64,000 nucleotides of DNA from Orlajensenia stereocauli. GTDB lineage: Bacteria; Actinomycetota; Actinomycetes; Actinomycetales; Microbacteriaceae. The stretch lies in assembly GCF_039548895.1 (NCBI RefSeq), contig NZ_JBCLVG010000002.1; one strand, given 5' to 3'. Below are positions 30,007 to 38,850 of this stretch, in pieces. The translations under genes and the position numbers were made by a program. The notes under the pieces are model-generated. The model had not been told where the DNA came from and did not search any database. It saw nothing but the letters and a program-made list of their open reading frames with translations. Every line of letters starts with the position of its first letter. Position 1 is the stretch's first letter.

Positions 30007-31136
30007 GACTGCGCCTCCTCGAAGGATGCTTCGTACGCCTCGAACCACGCTCGCTCCTCGACGAGAGTCGCGTTCGCCTCGGCGTAGACGTTGTCGAAGA
30101 TGACGTCCTGGTCAGGGGCCACGACCTCGAGCGCCCGCTTACGCGCGTCGGAGGCGAAGTCGGCCGCCTCCTGCTCGACATCGTCGAGGAAGGACTGCGC
30201 GACGCCGCGATTCTCGAGGTAGGCCTTGAGACGAACGATCGGGTCCTTCGCGACCCAGTCGGCGAGCTCGGCGTCGAGCCTGTACTTGGTGGGGTCGTCG
30301 GCCGTCGTGTGCGCGCCGACGCGGTACGTCATCGCCTCGATCAGTGCGGGGCCGTGTCCGGCCCTCGCGTCATCGAGGTGCTTCGCCGTGACGGCGTAGC
30401 TGGCGAACACGTCGTTGCCGTCGATGCGGTTCGAACGCATGCCGAAGCCGTGGCCGCGCAGCGCGAACGGCGTGCGCGACTGGCGGCTCGCCGGCACCGA
30501 GATGGCCCAGCCGTTGTTCTGCAGGAAGAACACCTGCGGGGTCTGGTAGCTCGCGGCGAAGACCAGCGCCTCATTGGCGTCGCCCTGCGATGACGCGCCA
30601 TCACCGAAGTAGACGATCACCGCCTCGTCGCGCTCGGGGTCGCCCGTCGCCGTGGCGCCGTCGAACTGCATGCCCATGGCGTAGCCGGTCGCGTGCAGCG
30701 TCTGGGATGCGAGCACGAGCGTGTAGAGATGGAAGTTGCCGTTCTCCTCGGGAACCCAGCCTCCGAGGGTGAGACCCTTCAGCATCCGCAGGATGTCGAC
30801 GACGTCGAGCCCACGCATCTTGCCCACGACGTGCTCGCGGTAGGACGGGAAGATGTGGTCCTGCGGGCGGGTGGCGAGGGCCGACCCCACCTGGGCGGCC
30901 TCCTGTCCGTGACTCGGAACCCAGAGGGCGAGCTGTCCCTGGCGCTGCAGGTTCGCCGCCTCGCGGTCGAAGCGCCGGATGACCACCATCTCGCGGTACA
31001 GGCGCTCATGGTCGGCGTCTGTGAGACGTTCGAAGTAGGGCACGAACTCCTCGGCCGCCTCGTTCGGGGCGAAGGTTCCATCCGGCGCGAGCAGCTGCAC
31101 AGTCGGCACGCTGAAGTCGTTCGAGTTGGCTGCCAT
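30003..31136 (-). CDS. bkdA: 2-oxoacid dehydrogenase E1 alpha subunit (ThDP-dependent)
   Basis: A 377-residue E1 alpha. ThDP motif GDGASSQGDANEALVFAASYQTPQVFFLQNN (GDG...NN), Mg-ThDP core and RHD-like loop. Its N-terminus contains the E1 fold start (MVVIRRFDREAANLQRQGQLALWVPSHGQEAAQVG). Forms the alpha2beta2 E1 with the next gene. First structural gene of the complex; the upstream HisC-like aminotransferase stops 4 bp before its start, so the operon may begin there. Confidence 0.92.
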   Translation of the reverse strand: MAANSNDFSVPTVQLLAPDGTFAPNEAAEEFVPYFERLTDADHERLYREMVVIRRFDREAANLQRQGQLALWVPSHGQEAAQVGSALATRPQDHIFPSYREHVVGKMRGLDVVDILRMLKGLTLGGWVPEENGNFHLYTLVLASQTLHATGYAMGMQFDGATATGDPERDEAVIVYFGDGASSQGDANEALVFAASYQTPQVFFLQNNGWAISVPASRQSRTPFALRGHGFGMRSNRIDGNDVFASYAVTAKHLDDARAGHGPALIEAMTYRVGAHTTADDPTKYRLDAELADWVAKDPIVRLKAYLENRGVAQSFLDDVEQEAADFASDARKRALEVVAPDQDVIFDNVYAEANATLVEERAWFEAYEASFEEAQS

Positions 31137-31140
31137 TTCT

Positions 31141-32268
31141 CTACGCTATCCGCCGCGCGGAGTGCCCTTCTGGTAGAGAGCGCACAATCTCTTCGGAGAT
31201 CTGTAGGAGTTTCTCCACCGATTCTTCCTCTCCGATAGACACGCGGATGCCTTCAGGGGCGAAGGCGCGCACCACGAGCCCCGCCTCGAACAGGCGCTCG
31301 GCCGCCGCGGTCGTGTGCTCGCCAGTCGGCAACCAGATGAAGTTGCCCGACGGCTTCGGGGCGTCCCAGCCCTGTTCGAGAAGACCTCCGTAGACGGCGT
31401 CGCGGCGGGCGACGATGTGGCGCACGCGCTCCAGCAGCTCGTCTTCGGCGTCGAGCGACGCGATCGCCGCGGCCGAGGCCTGCCCGGTCACCGAGAGCGG
31501 GATCGCCGTAGCGCGGGCCGCGTCGAGCACGGCCACCGGACCGAGGGCGTAGCCGATGCGCAGGCCGGCCAGGCCGTAGGCCTTCGAGAACGTTCTCAGC
31601 ACCACGAGGTTCTGATGCCGTGCCAGCAGGGGGACACCGTCGACTGCACGCGGTTCGGTGACGAACTCGGCGTAGGCCTCGTCCAGCACGACGAGCACGT
31701 CTTCGGGGATGTCGGAGATGAAGGCCGAGAACTCCTCGGCCGAGACGATGGTTCCGGTGGGGTTGTTGGGTGAGCAGACGATGACGAGGCGGGTGGCATC
31801 CGTCACCGCAGCAGCCATCGCGACCAGGTCGTGGGAGTGATCGGCACGGTTGGGGACCTGCACGCTCGTGGCTCCGGCGACGGTGACGAGGCCGGGGTAG
31901 GCCTCGAAGGAACGCCAGGAGTAGACGACCTCGTCACCCGGACCTGATGTCGCCAGGATGAGCTGGGAGAGCAGCGCCACCGACCCGGCACCGATGTGCA
32001 CCTCGTCTGCCGTGCGACCGAAACGCTCGGCGAGCTTCTCGCGCAGGGCGAGAGCGCTGGCATCGGGGTAGCGGTTGAAGTCCGACGCCGCGGCGACGGC
32101 GTCGGCGACGCCAGGCAGCGGGTCGTAGGGATTCTCATTGCTCGACAGCTTGAACCCGTCGGGCGCGGCCGCGCGGCCCTGCCTGTAGGCGGGAAGCGCG
32201 GCGATCTCCGGACGCAGGCGGATGCCGGCGGACGGCGCGGCGTTCGAGGGGGGCGTTGCAGCGGTCAC
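31141..32268 (-). CDS. hisC: Histidinol-phosphate/aromatic aminotransferase-like (HisC family)
   Basis: A 375-residue class II aminotransferase: KLSSNENPYDPLPGV, the SPNNPTGTIVS loop, LDEAYAEFV and the PLP-binding Lys in LRTFSKAYGLAGLRIGYALG. C-terminal RVSIGEEE contributes substrate contacts. GTG at 32266-32268 gives the family N-terminus; the frame opens further upstream but those residues look non-coding. The family includes histidinol-phosphate and aromatic or branched-chain amino acid transaminases. Next to branched-chain dehydrogenase genes, a role in amino-acid to 2-oxoacid conversion is as likely as histidine biosynthesis. No other his genes are here. Confidence 0.8.
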   Translation of the reverse strand: MTAATPPSNAAPSAGIRLRPEIAALPAYRQGRAAAPDGFKLSSNENPYDPLPGVADAVAAASDFNRYPDASALALREKLAERFGRTADEVHIGAGSVALLSQLILATSGPGDEVVYSWRSFEAYPGLVTVAGATSVQVPNRADHSHDLVAMAAAVTDATRLVIVCSPNNPTGTIVSAEEFSAFISDIPEDVLVVLDEAYAEFVTEPRAVDGVPLLARHQNLVVLRTFSKAYGLAGLRIGYALGPVAVLDAARATAIPLSVTGQASAAAIASLDAEDELLERVRHIVARRDAVYGGLLEQGWDAPKPSGNFIWLPTGEHTTAAAERLFEAGLVVRAFAPEGIRVSIGEEESVEKLLQISEEIVRSLPEGHSARRIA

Positions 32269-32363
32269 GCAGTCGAGTCTAGACACGGCCGATTCCGCGG
32301 TGGGCATGCGATTCGCGCAGGAAATGCCCGTGGCCCGCGGATGTTCGATGCCATAGTTGTGCC

Positions 32364-32753
32364 ATGGCATTCCTCCTGCGTCTCATCGTCAACGCTCTGG
32401 CCCTCTGGCTGACCACGCTGATCGTCTACGGCGGCGTGCACATGACGCCCTACGAGGACACCGCGGTGGGAACCGTGCTCACCTACCTGATCATCGGGCT
32501 GATCTTCGGCCTGGTGAACGGAATCATCGGCACGGCCATCCGCATCGTCGCGTTCCCCCTCTACATCCTCACGCTCGGCCTGATCTCGCTCGTCGTCAAC
32601 GCCCTGCTCCTGCTGCTCGTCTCCTGGATCAGCAGCCTCATGGGCTTCGGCCTCACCGTCGACAACTTCTGGTGGGCCGTGCTGGGAGCACTCGTGCTCT
32701 CGATCATCGCCAGCATCCTGGGCATCTTCATCCGCCCGCGTCACGCCGAATGA
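32364..32753 (+). CDS. Phage holin family (PF04020-like) four-helix membrane protein
   Basis: A 129-residue hydrophobic protein with four membrane segments (about 5-25, 33-60, 66-90, 100-122) and the pattern of the small conserved family named phage holin family: GLVNGIIGTAIRIVAFPLYILTLGLISLVVNALLLLLVSW. These proteins are found on chromosomes with no phage nearby and have no proven holin activity. Monocistronic and converging with the large hydrolase gene. Confidence 0.8.
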   Translation: MAFLLRLIVNALALWLTTLIVYGGVHMTPYEDTAVGTVLTYLIIGLIFGLVNGIIGTAIRIVAFPLYILTLGLISLVVNALLLLLVSWISSLMGFGLTVDNFWWAVLGALVLSIIASILGIFIRPRHAE

Positions 32754-32781
32754 CCTCGATCCTCTGATCCCAGGGCCCGCC

Positions 32782-34314
32782 TCAGCGCCGTTCGCCCCGC
32801 CACCACGTGGCGGTTCCGGATGCCGCAGAGTCGGGCCCTGTGTTCGATCCGGCAGCGCCCCCGCCCACTCCCGTGATGACGCCGGCCAGATGCTCGCGCA
32901 GGGCGACGAGGCGCGGCTCGTCGGAGGAGTCGACCACGGCTGCAGTCTCCCGATAGGAGTCGAGGGCGTGAGCGGGCACCATGCCATCGACGGGATCGAC
33001 TCGGTGCGCGAGGTACTCGCGGCGGGCCACGAGGTGCTCGGGCGACCGGTCGGCGTCGCCGTAGCCGCCGAGCGCCGGCACGATGTCGTCGCTGTGCTCG
33101 AGCTGCAGCGTCGGCACGTCAGCAGGCACGGCGAGCTGCGCGATCGGAGCGCCGGCCGTCACCAGCCCGGAGGCCGTGTACCTGTCATCCGAGACCAGTT
33201 GCGCCGCTAGCAGGCCGCCCTGCGAATGCCCGACGGCCACGATGCGATCTCCCTCGCGAACGCCGGCCTGCTCTAGCGCGTCGAGCACGGCGCGGTAGGA
33301 GCCGGAATCGGTGCCGGCCACGGCGTGCACGTTGGAGGTGAGGTCCCAGGGCTCGGTGGATCCCGCCACCGCCCAGGAGACCGTGCCGCCGATGTACGCC
33401 ACCCACTGCGGGGCGTCATCGGTGCCGTAGCGCTCGACGCGCACCTGGGGAACATCGGGCTCCGCGCGTGGAACCCGCTCGAGCAGCTCGGTGACGCTGG
33501 CGGGAGCGGCGACGACAGCCCCGGCCGTCGGGCCGATCATCGCTCCTCGACGAGTGCGGGTCGGGAGCCGTGAGCCGTCGGCTCCGACCTGGCCGACCCG
33601 CACCGGCGTCTCGCGCACGACACCGAACAGTCCGCCGAGCACGGTGATGCCGAACGCCGACGAGCCGACCCCGAGCACGTCGAGGCCGGCATCCCCGAGC
33701 GCCCGAGCGAGCGGATAGGGCAGCCGGGCGACACCACCGGCCGCATCGTCGACGGAGGAGACCAGCATGCGCACCAGCGCGACGCTCTGGGGGGAGTTGA
33801 GCACCCCGCTGTTGCGCTCCAGCCACTCCGACGGGTCGTCGATCGGCCGACCCAGCAGGCGGTTCACGCCCTGCACGAAGAACCACGCCAGCACGATGTC
33901 TACGGCGAGCAGGCCCGCGCCCCAGGCCAGCGCAGGCAGCATGCCGACGGCGAGGAAGCCGCCCACCCAGCCGAGCAGTCCGCCGAGCGTCTGCTGCATG
34001 GCTGCGCCGCGGCGCTCCATCTCGCCGTAGCCCTCGGCCGAGCGGTCCAGGGCGTCCGCGATGTCGCTCGCGTCGGCGGCCACGAGGCCGGCGGCCTCCC
34101 TGGCCTCCTCCAACACCCCCGTGAGTCGGTCGGATCCGCTCAGCCAGCCGAGGGTACCGAGCGCATCGACCCACTGCTCTCCTGATGCCGCGACGGAACG
34201 CAACCGCGCAGACAGGGCGAACAGCTCGTCGGTCGCCACCGCCGTCGACCCGGCACCGGAGATGACCAGTGGTCCGCCCGACAGAGGGGCCGGTCCGTCA
34301 GGCTGCGAGCTCAT
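32782..34314 (-). CDS. Alpha/beta hydrolase with helical N-terminal (WXG-like) and membrane region
   Basis: A 510-residue protein in three parts: an N-terminal helical region (about 25-105; E-W...L...ADALDRSAEGYGEM) resembling WXG-type secretion substrates; a hydrophobic stretch of two segments (about 106-145); and a C-terminal alpha/beta hydrolase (about 285-480) with VAVGHSQGGLLAAQL (nucleophile Ser about 368), Asp in HSDDIVPALGG and His in PAHALDSY. It may be an anchored or exported lipase-like enzyme. The small gene at 34311 overlaps its start (ATGA) and is similarly helical, suggesting a paired system. Function unknown. Confidence 0.75.
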   Translation of the reverse strand: MSSQPDGPAPLSGGPLVISGAGSTAVATDELFALSARLRSVAASGEQWVDALGTLGWLSGSDRLTGVLEEAREAAGLVAADASDIADALDRSAEGYGEMERRGAAMQQTLGGLLGWVGGFLAVGMLPALAWGAGLLAVDIVLAWFFVQGVNRLLGRPIDDPSEWLERNSGVLNSPQSVALVRMLVSSVDDAAGGVARLPYPLARALGDAGLDVLGVGSSAFGITVLGGLFGVVRETPVRVGQVGADGSRLPTRTRRGAMIGPTAGAVVAAPASVTELLERVPRAEPDVPQVRVERYGTDDAPQWVAYIGGTVSWAVAGSTEPWDLTSNVHAVAGTDSGSYRAVLDALEQAGVREGDRIVAVGHSQGGLLAAQLVSDDRYTASGLVTAGAPIAQLAVPADVPTLQLEHSDDIVPALGGYGDADRSPEHLVARREYLAHRVDPVDGMVPAHALDSYRETAAVVDSSDEPRLVALREHLAGVITGVGGGAAGSNTGPDSAASGTATWWRGERR

Positions 34315-34598
34315 CCCGCTCCGTACCTATCAAGGGCATCGATGCCGGCCAGCCGAGCACGCACTTGCTCACCCGCGTCATCGAGCGTTGCCAGCAGGAT
34401 GCGGAGACCGGCGCGGAGCTCGTCGACCCTGACCGCGCACGCCTCCCGTGCGGGGGAGTTCCAGACGCCGGGTTCGAGGACCGCGCGCACGATCGCCTCG
34501 TCGACCTCGGCCCGCAGCCTCGCCAGCACGGTGGCCTGCGTCTCGAGATCGGCGCGCTCGGCCGGCGTGAGGAGAGCATCCGTGCCACCCATCAGCAT
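34311..34598 (-). CDS. Small helical protein paired with the downstream hydrolase
   Basis: A 95-residue all-alpha protein, two long amphipathic helices (about 8-45 and 52-85) around a short turn with a conserved-looking NSPAREACAVRVDELRAG segment. It carries a W (GVWNSP) between the helices, as WXG100 proteins do, but the exact WxG is not present. It stops in an ATGA overlap with the 510-residue hydrolase. Start MLMGGTD at 34598; Met at 34592 is an alternative. The product may be a chaperone or co-secreted partner. Confidence 0.7.
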   Translation of the reverse strand: MLMGGTDALLTPAERADLETQATVLARLRAEVDEAIVRAVLEPGVWNSPAREACAVRVDELRAGLRILLATLDDAGEQVRARLAGIDALDRYGAG

Positions 34599-34741
34599 TG
34601 GTCACCATCCCGGCTCGTGAGCGCACCGCGCACCGCGCACCGCTTCGATCGTGCCTCGACGGCGGCTTCCCCAGGGCCGATCATCCCGATCGGGGGGCGA
34701 CCGGCCGTACTCCGACCCTGTGCAGAAGTGCCGCAGTCGGC

Positions 34742-34747
34742 CAGAAT
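34742..34747 (+). promoter_or_regulatory. Putative -10 for the phosphatase gene (leaderless)
   Basis: CAGAAT ends 6 nt before the ATG at 34754. One mismatch to TANNNT, so weaker than the other cases. Confidence 0.3.
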
Positions 34748-34753
34748 GGTGCC

Positions 34754-35272
34754 ATGCCCGCTGGTTCCACGGACGACTCGACGCCGTTCCGCATCTCGTT
34801 CGTGTGCACCGGCAACATCTGCCGTTCGCCCATGGCCGAGGTCGCCATGCGCGAACAGGTGGCGCGCGCGGGGCTCACGGCCCAGATCCAGGTGTCGTCG
34901 GCCGGCACCGGCGACTGGCATGTGGGGGAGCAGGCTGACGAGCGCACCATCGCCGCGCTGAGCGAGCACGGCCTCGACGGCTCCCAGCATCGCGCCAGGC
35001 AGTTCGATCCGCTCGCTTTCGACGACTACGACCTCATCGTCGTGTTCGACGGATCGCAGGAGAGGATCCTGCGCAACTGGGCGCAGAACGACGACCAGCG
35101 CGACAAGGTGCGCATGCTGTTGAGCTTCGACCCCGAGCAGGCCGCCCTGCGCGACGTGCCCGACCCGTACTACTCGGACCGGGCCATGTTCGACGCCGTG
35201 CTCGTCATGATCGAGCGCGCCACCGCCGCCCTGTTCCGGCAGCTCGCGCCGGCACTGCGGCAGCGCGGCTGA
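34754..35272 (+). CDS. Low-molecular-weight protein-tyrosine phosphatase
   Basis: A 172-residue phosphatase with the P-loop CTGNICRSP at residues about 17-25 (nucleophile Cys; Arg binds phosphate) and the general-acid Asp in DVPDPYYSD near residue 138. It removes phosphate from phosphotyrosine; in actinobacteria relatives act on cell-wall/exopolysaccharide kinases or are secreted. No partner kinase is adjacent. The ATG at 34754 is chosen over an upstream frame extension because it sits 10 residues before the P-loop fold, as in the family, and has a -10-like hexamer in front. Confidence 0.93.
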   Translation: MPAGSTDDSTPFRISFVCTGNICRSPMAEVAMREQVARAGLTAQIQVSSAGTGDWHVGEQADERTIAALSEHGLDGSQHRARQFDPLAFDDYDLIVVFDGSQERILRNWAQNDDQRDKVRMLLSFDPEQAALRDVPDPYYSDRAMFDAVLVMIERATAALFRQLAPALRQRG

Positions 35273-35281
35273 CCCAGCACC

Positions 35282-36214
35282 TCACTCCTCCAGCAGCACC
35301 TCGGTCACGGCGTGCCTGCCGATCGCCGCGATCGGTCCGTCGCCATCGGTGGATTCGGCCACGGCCGTCGCCCACACCAGCGCCCAGGCCCGGGCCCGCT
35401 GCCACGTCGCCTCATCTCGTGGCCCGAGCTCGTCGATCCGCGCCCGGAACGCCGCCCGCCCGACGGCGTCGAAGGCCAGCCAGGCCACGGCGAGGTCCGT
35501 CGCCGGATCGCCCGCAGTGAGGTCGCCGAAGTCGACGACGGCGACGAGCGCCGCGGGATCGACACCCGCTGCCTCGGGAGCGGCGTCCGTCACCACGATG
35601 TTCGCTGGATGCAGGTCGCCATGCACCCAGAGCGGAGGCCCGGCCCACGGCTCCACCTGCACGAGGTGGTCCCACAGCACCGCGAGCTCAGCGGCCCGCT
35701 CCACGCGGCGCCCCGCGAGTCTGTCCCACACGACCTCCTCGCGATCGGCGAGCGGAACGCCGCGATAGGGGTTGTGCGGAGCGTTGCCCGGCGCCGGTAC
35801 GGCAAGGGCGTGCACGAAGTCCGCGAGCGTCCGCGCGATGCCCTCTCGTGACGCCGGGGCGACGGATGCCGCAGACCGCCCCTCGAACCACGGCACGATC
35901 GACCACGGCCAGGGGAACTCAGCGGTCGGCTCCCCGGCGTGCACCGGCAGCGGAACCGCGACGGGCACGCGCGCGGCGATCGACGGCAGCCACTCCTGTT
36001 CGTGCTCGATGAGGTGGGCCGCCGTGGTGCGTCGCGGCATCCGCACCGCCAGATCATCCCCCAATCGGAACACGGCGTTGTCCCAGCCGTTCGCCACGAG
36101 CTGGAGCGGGCCGACCAGGTCGGGGCGCTGGCCGCGCACGAGACGCTCGACGAGGTGCGGATCGACGGCGATGTCGGCATCCGGAGCATCCGGCACAGCG
36201 ATTCCCCTCTCCAC
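35282..36214 (-). CDS. Aminoglycoside phosphotransferase (APH)-family small-molecule kinase
   Basis: A 310-residue protein-kinase-like enzyme. N-lobe VANGWDNAVFRLGDDLAVRMPRR with the nucleotide-binding Lys/Arg, catalytic loop WVHGDLHPANIVV (Asp base and Asn) and the metal-binding DFGDLTAGDP. The length and motif spacing match the APH/choline kinase superfamily. Substrate unknown; not evidence of antibiotic resistance, since most members are housekeeping kinases. It converges with the phosphatase gene across 9 bp. Its start is ATG with an acceptable but weak ribosome binding site. Confidence 0.88.
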   Translation of the reverse strand: MERGIAVPDAPDADIAVDPHLVERLVRGQRPDLVGPLQLVANGWDNAVFRLGDDLAVRMPRRTTAAHLIEHEQEWLPSIAARVPVAVPLPVHAGEPTAEFPWPWSIVPWFEGRSAASVAPASREGIARTLADFVHALAVPAPGNAPHNPYRGVPLADREEVVWDRLAGRRVERAAELAVLWDHLVQVEPWAGPPLWVHGDLHPANIVVTDAAPEAAGVDPAALVAVVDFGDLTAGDPATDLAVAWLAFDAVGRAAFRARIDELGPRDEATWQRARAWALVWATAVAESTDGDGPIAAIGRHAVTEVLLEE

Positions 36215-36358
36215 GGTCTCGGCGTGACCGCGCTACGGCCAGCATGGCAGCAGCGCCTTTGGGATGCCCACGCTTTCTTGGGATGATGGTGGGGTCGCTG
36301 CCCGGCACCGCCGGCTCTCGACACCATCTTCCCCTCCCGAACTCAGACAGGGATCCCC

Positions 36359-37738
36359 ATGAGCCTGCCCGCCCAGCCCCTCAGCCCGCTCGACGGCCGC
36401 TACCAGAGCGCCGTCTCCGAACTGGGCGAGTTCCTCTCGGAGGCGGGCCTCAACCGGGCCCGAGTGCACGTCGAGGTGGAGTGGCTCATCTACCTGACCG
36501 ACCGCGGCTTCTTCGGATCCTCCCCGCTGACGGATGCGCACAAGTCGGCGCTCCGTGCCCTCGCGAGCGAGTTCGACCAGTCCTCCATCGACGCGATCGG
36601 CGCCCACGAGGCTCGCACCCGCCACGACGTGAAGGCCGTCGAGTACTTCGTGCGCGACGCCCTGCACGAGCTCGGCCTCGACGCCATCGCCGAGCTCACG
36701 CACTTCGCGTGCACGAGCGAGGACATCAACAACCTCTCCTACGCGCTGATCGTGCGCGACGCCGTCACGACGGTGTGGCAGCCGAAGCTCGCCGCCGTCA
36801 TCGACTCCATCACTGCCCTGGCCGTCGAGCACCGTGCGGTGCCCATGCTCGCGCGCACCCACGGTCAGCCCGCCACGCCGACCACCATGGGCAAGGAGCT
36901 CGCCGTGTTCGCCCACCGCCTCTCCCGCGTCTCGGCGCAGGTGCAGGCATCCGACTACCTGGGCAAGTTCTCCGGGGCCACGGGCACGTTCGCCGCCCAC
37001 CTCGCTGCAGACCCGGATGCCGACTGGCGTGCCATCTCCCGCGAGTTCGTCGAGGGCCTCGGTCTGGACTGGAACCCGCTCACGACGCAGATCGAGTCGC
37101 ACGACTGGCAGGCTGAGCTCTACGGCCGCATCGCGCACGCCAACCGCATCCTGCACAACCTGGCCACGGACATCTGGACCTACATCTCGATGGGCTACTT
37201 CAGGCAGATCCCCGTCGCCGGTGCCACGGGCTCGTCGACGATGCCGCACAAGATCAACCCGATCCGCTTCGAGAACGCCGAGGCCAACCTCGAGCTCTCG
37301 TCGGCGGTGCTCGACTCACTCGCGGCCACGCTGGTGACCAGCCGCCTGCAGCGCGACCTCACCGACTCCAGCGCCCAGCGCAACATCGGCGTCGGCTTCG
37401 GACACTCGCTGCTCGCGCTCGACAACATCCAGAGAGGCCTGCGCGAGATCGCCTTGGCCGAAGAGGTCCTGGCCACCGATCTCGACGGCAACTGGGAGGT
37501 GCTCGGCGAGGCGGTGCAGACCGTCATCCGCGCGGAGGTCGCCGCCGGTCGTTCATCGATCGAGGACCCATACGCCAAGCTCAAGGACCTGACCCGCGGT
37601 CACCGCATCGGCGCAGCCGACCTGGCGGAGTTCGTCTCGGGGCTCGACATCGGTGACGACGCAAAGGCCCGCCTGCTTAAGCTCACGCCGGCAGGATACG
37701 TGGGGCTGGCCTCGGAGTTGGTCGACTACCTGAACTGA
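36359..37738 (+). CDS. purB: Adenylosuccinate lyase
   Basis: A 459-residue fumarase-superfamily enzyme for two steps of purine synthesis: cleavage of SAICAR and of adenylosuccinate, releasing fumarate. Signature loop GSSTMPHKINPIRFENAE with the catalytic Ser, active-site His in RTHGQPATPTTMGKEL, and DLTDSSAQRNIGVGFGHSLLALDN. Normal full length. Monocistronic, followed by a hairpin shared with the convergent membrane gene. Confidence 0.97.
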   Translation: MSLPAQPLSPLDGRYQSAVSELGEFLSEAGLNRARVHVEVEWLIYLTDRGFFGSSPLTDAHKSALRALASEFDQSSIDAIGAHEARTRHDVKAVEYFVRDALHELGLDAIAELTHFACTSEDINNLSYALIVRDAVTTVWQPKLAAVIDSITALAVEHRAVPMLARTHGQPATPTTMGKELAVFAHRLSRVSAQVQASDYLGKFSGATGTFAAHLAADPDADWRAISREFVEGLGLDWNPLTTQIESHDWQAELYGRIAHANRILHNLATDIWTYISMGYFRQIPVAGATGSSTMPHKINPIRFENAEANLELSSAVLDSLAATLVTSRLQRDLTDSSAQRNIGVGFGHSLLALDNIQRGLREIALAEEVLATDLDGNWEVLGEAVQTVIRAEVAAGRSSIEDPYAKLKDLTRGHRIGAADLAEFVSGLDIGDDAKARLLKLTPAGYVGLASELVDYLN

Positions 37739-37744
37739 GTGCTG

Positions 37745-37764
37745 GGCCGGGATCAGCCCCGGCC
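37745..37764. terminator. Bidirectional hairpin between purB and convergent gene
   Basis: GGCCGGG-ATCAGC-CCCGGCC, 7-bp stem, in the 45-bp gap between the two stops. Could end transcription from both sides. Confidence 0.6.
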
Positions 37765-37783
37765 GACATGCAGGTCGAGACCC

Positions 37784-38140
37784 TCAGTGCCCGCGGGTGC
37801 TGGGGGTCTCGTCGTCGGTGCCGTTGCCCGTGCCCGTGCCCGTGCCCGCATCGTTGAGGGGTCCGGGTGTCGAGTCGCTCGCGAGAGCCGCTCCGCTGTT
37901 CTGCTCGGCGATGTCGGCGGTCTCGGCCTCGTCGGGCTTCAGCGTGATCGCGAACATCGCGAGAGCCACGAGCACGATGATGAACACCGATCCGGCACCG
38001 ATCGCCGCGAGGACGGGTTCCCGCGTGACCATGAGCACGACCAGTCCGAGGAACACGGCGGCGATGGCCGCGCCTCCGACCATCTCGAGCGGACGGAGCA
38101 CGTCGCGGCGGCTCGGCTGGGGAACGGGGGGCTGGCTCAT
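37784..38140 (-). CDS. Small membrane protein (hypothetical)
   Basis: A 118-residue protein starting MSQPPVPQPSRRDVL, with two hydrophobic segments (about 21-42 and 44-66) and an acidic Asp/Glu/Gly/Thr-rich tail (GTGTGTGNGTDDETPS). ATG 38138-38140 overlaps the stop of the DUF308 gene (ATGA). No function known; membrane partner of the DUF308 protein is inference. Confidence 0.7.
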   Translation of the reverse strand: MSQPPVPQPSRRDVLRPLEMVGGAAIAAVFLGLVVLMVTREPVLAAIGAGSVFIIVLVALAMFAITLKPDEAETADIAEQNSGAALASDSTPGPLNDAGTGTGTGNGTDDETPSTRGH

Positions 38141-38751
38141 ACGACTTCTTCGGTTTCGGGGGTGACGCGGGCGCCGTCCCATTTGAGGGAGAACCCCGCG
38201 ATGGCGAGGTAGACGCCGAGGATCACGAGGTAGGCGCCGAGCAGGCCGACGGATACGACGGCGTTGGGCGGCAACAGCAGGTAGGCGATGGCGAAGATCG
38301 CGGTGAGGGCGCCACCGGTGATCCAGTCGCGGGCGACGCTCGGACGGGCATCCGACCGGCGAACGCCGGCCGCACGCTCCGACCGAGCGCGCTCACGGAT
38401 GCCGGCGTACAGCTCGACGAAGCCCGTGATGGCAGCCCACACGCTGACGAGGTAAAGGTAGAGCGGGAGGCCGGCACCCTGGAAGCTGAGCGCCAGGAGG
38501 CCGGCGACGGCCGAGACGATCCCGTTCACGAGGAACAGCGTGCGCGCAAGACCTGACAGGGTGCGCAGCGCGAGGGCTCCCAGGACGACGCCTGACACCA
38601 GCGCCCAGCACCCGAAGACCAGGAGACCGAAGTCGGCCGAGTGGTCCGGGATGAAGGTGATCGCGATCGCGGGAAGGAACGCGAGGACGGCTCGCACCAC
38701 GGGGACGATCCAATACCGCGCTGAATAGGCGACGGCATCCGTGTGGGCCAC
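38137..38751 (-). CDS. DUF308/HdeD-like membrane protein
   Basis: A 204-residue protein with three pairs of membrane segments, the HdeD/DUF308 pattern (GLLVFGCWALVSGVVLGALALR, GLLALSFQGAGLPLYLYLVSVWAAITGFVELYAGIRER, VSVGLLGAYLVILGVYLAIAGFSLK). In enteric bacteria HdeD contributes to acid resistance at high density, but here only the domain likeness is supported. GTG at 38749-38751 (VAHTDAVAYS) is chosen; an ORF extension upstream is not family-like and overlaps the divergent FAD gene. It overlaps the next gene by 4 bp. Confidence 0.8.
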   Translation of the reverse strand: MAHTDAVAYSARYWIVPVVRAVLAFLPAIAITFIPDHSADFGLLVFGCWALVSGVVLGALALRTLSGLARTLFLVNGIVSAVAGLLALSFQGAGLPLYLYLVSVWAAITGFVELYAGIRERARSERAAGVRRSDARPSVARDWITGGALTAIFAIAYLLLPPNAVVSVGLLGAYLVILGVYLAIAGFSLKWDGARVTPETEEVV

Positions 38752-38838
38752 GCAGCGACCTTTCGTCTGTCGATCAGAGGGGGATTCAGGTTCCAGTCTA
38801 ATCGCGCCGCGGCGGCCGTCCTTCCGCGCCTGCGCACC

Positions 38839-38844
38839 TATCGT
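38839..38844 (+). promoter_or_regulatory. Putative -10 (TATCGT) for the FAD oxidoreductase gene
   Basis: TATCGT ends 6 nt before the GTG at 38851; no Shine-Dalgarno is visible. Matches the leaderless arrangement. Confidence 0.4.
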
Positions 38845-38850
38845 GGGACC

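Noticed and set aside
32364..32753. Prophage remnant suggested by the holin-like protein
   Set aside because: No phage genes, integrase or att-like repeats around it; the family is widely chromosomal.
35282..36214. Aminoglycoside-resistance gene
   Set aside because: Only the generic APH/choline-kinase fold is seen; no specific resistance subfamily motif, and it sits among housekeeping genes.
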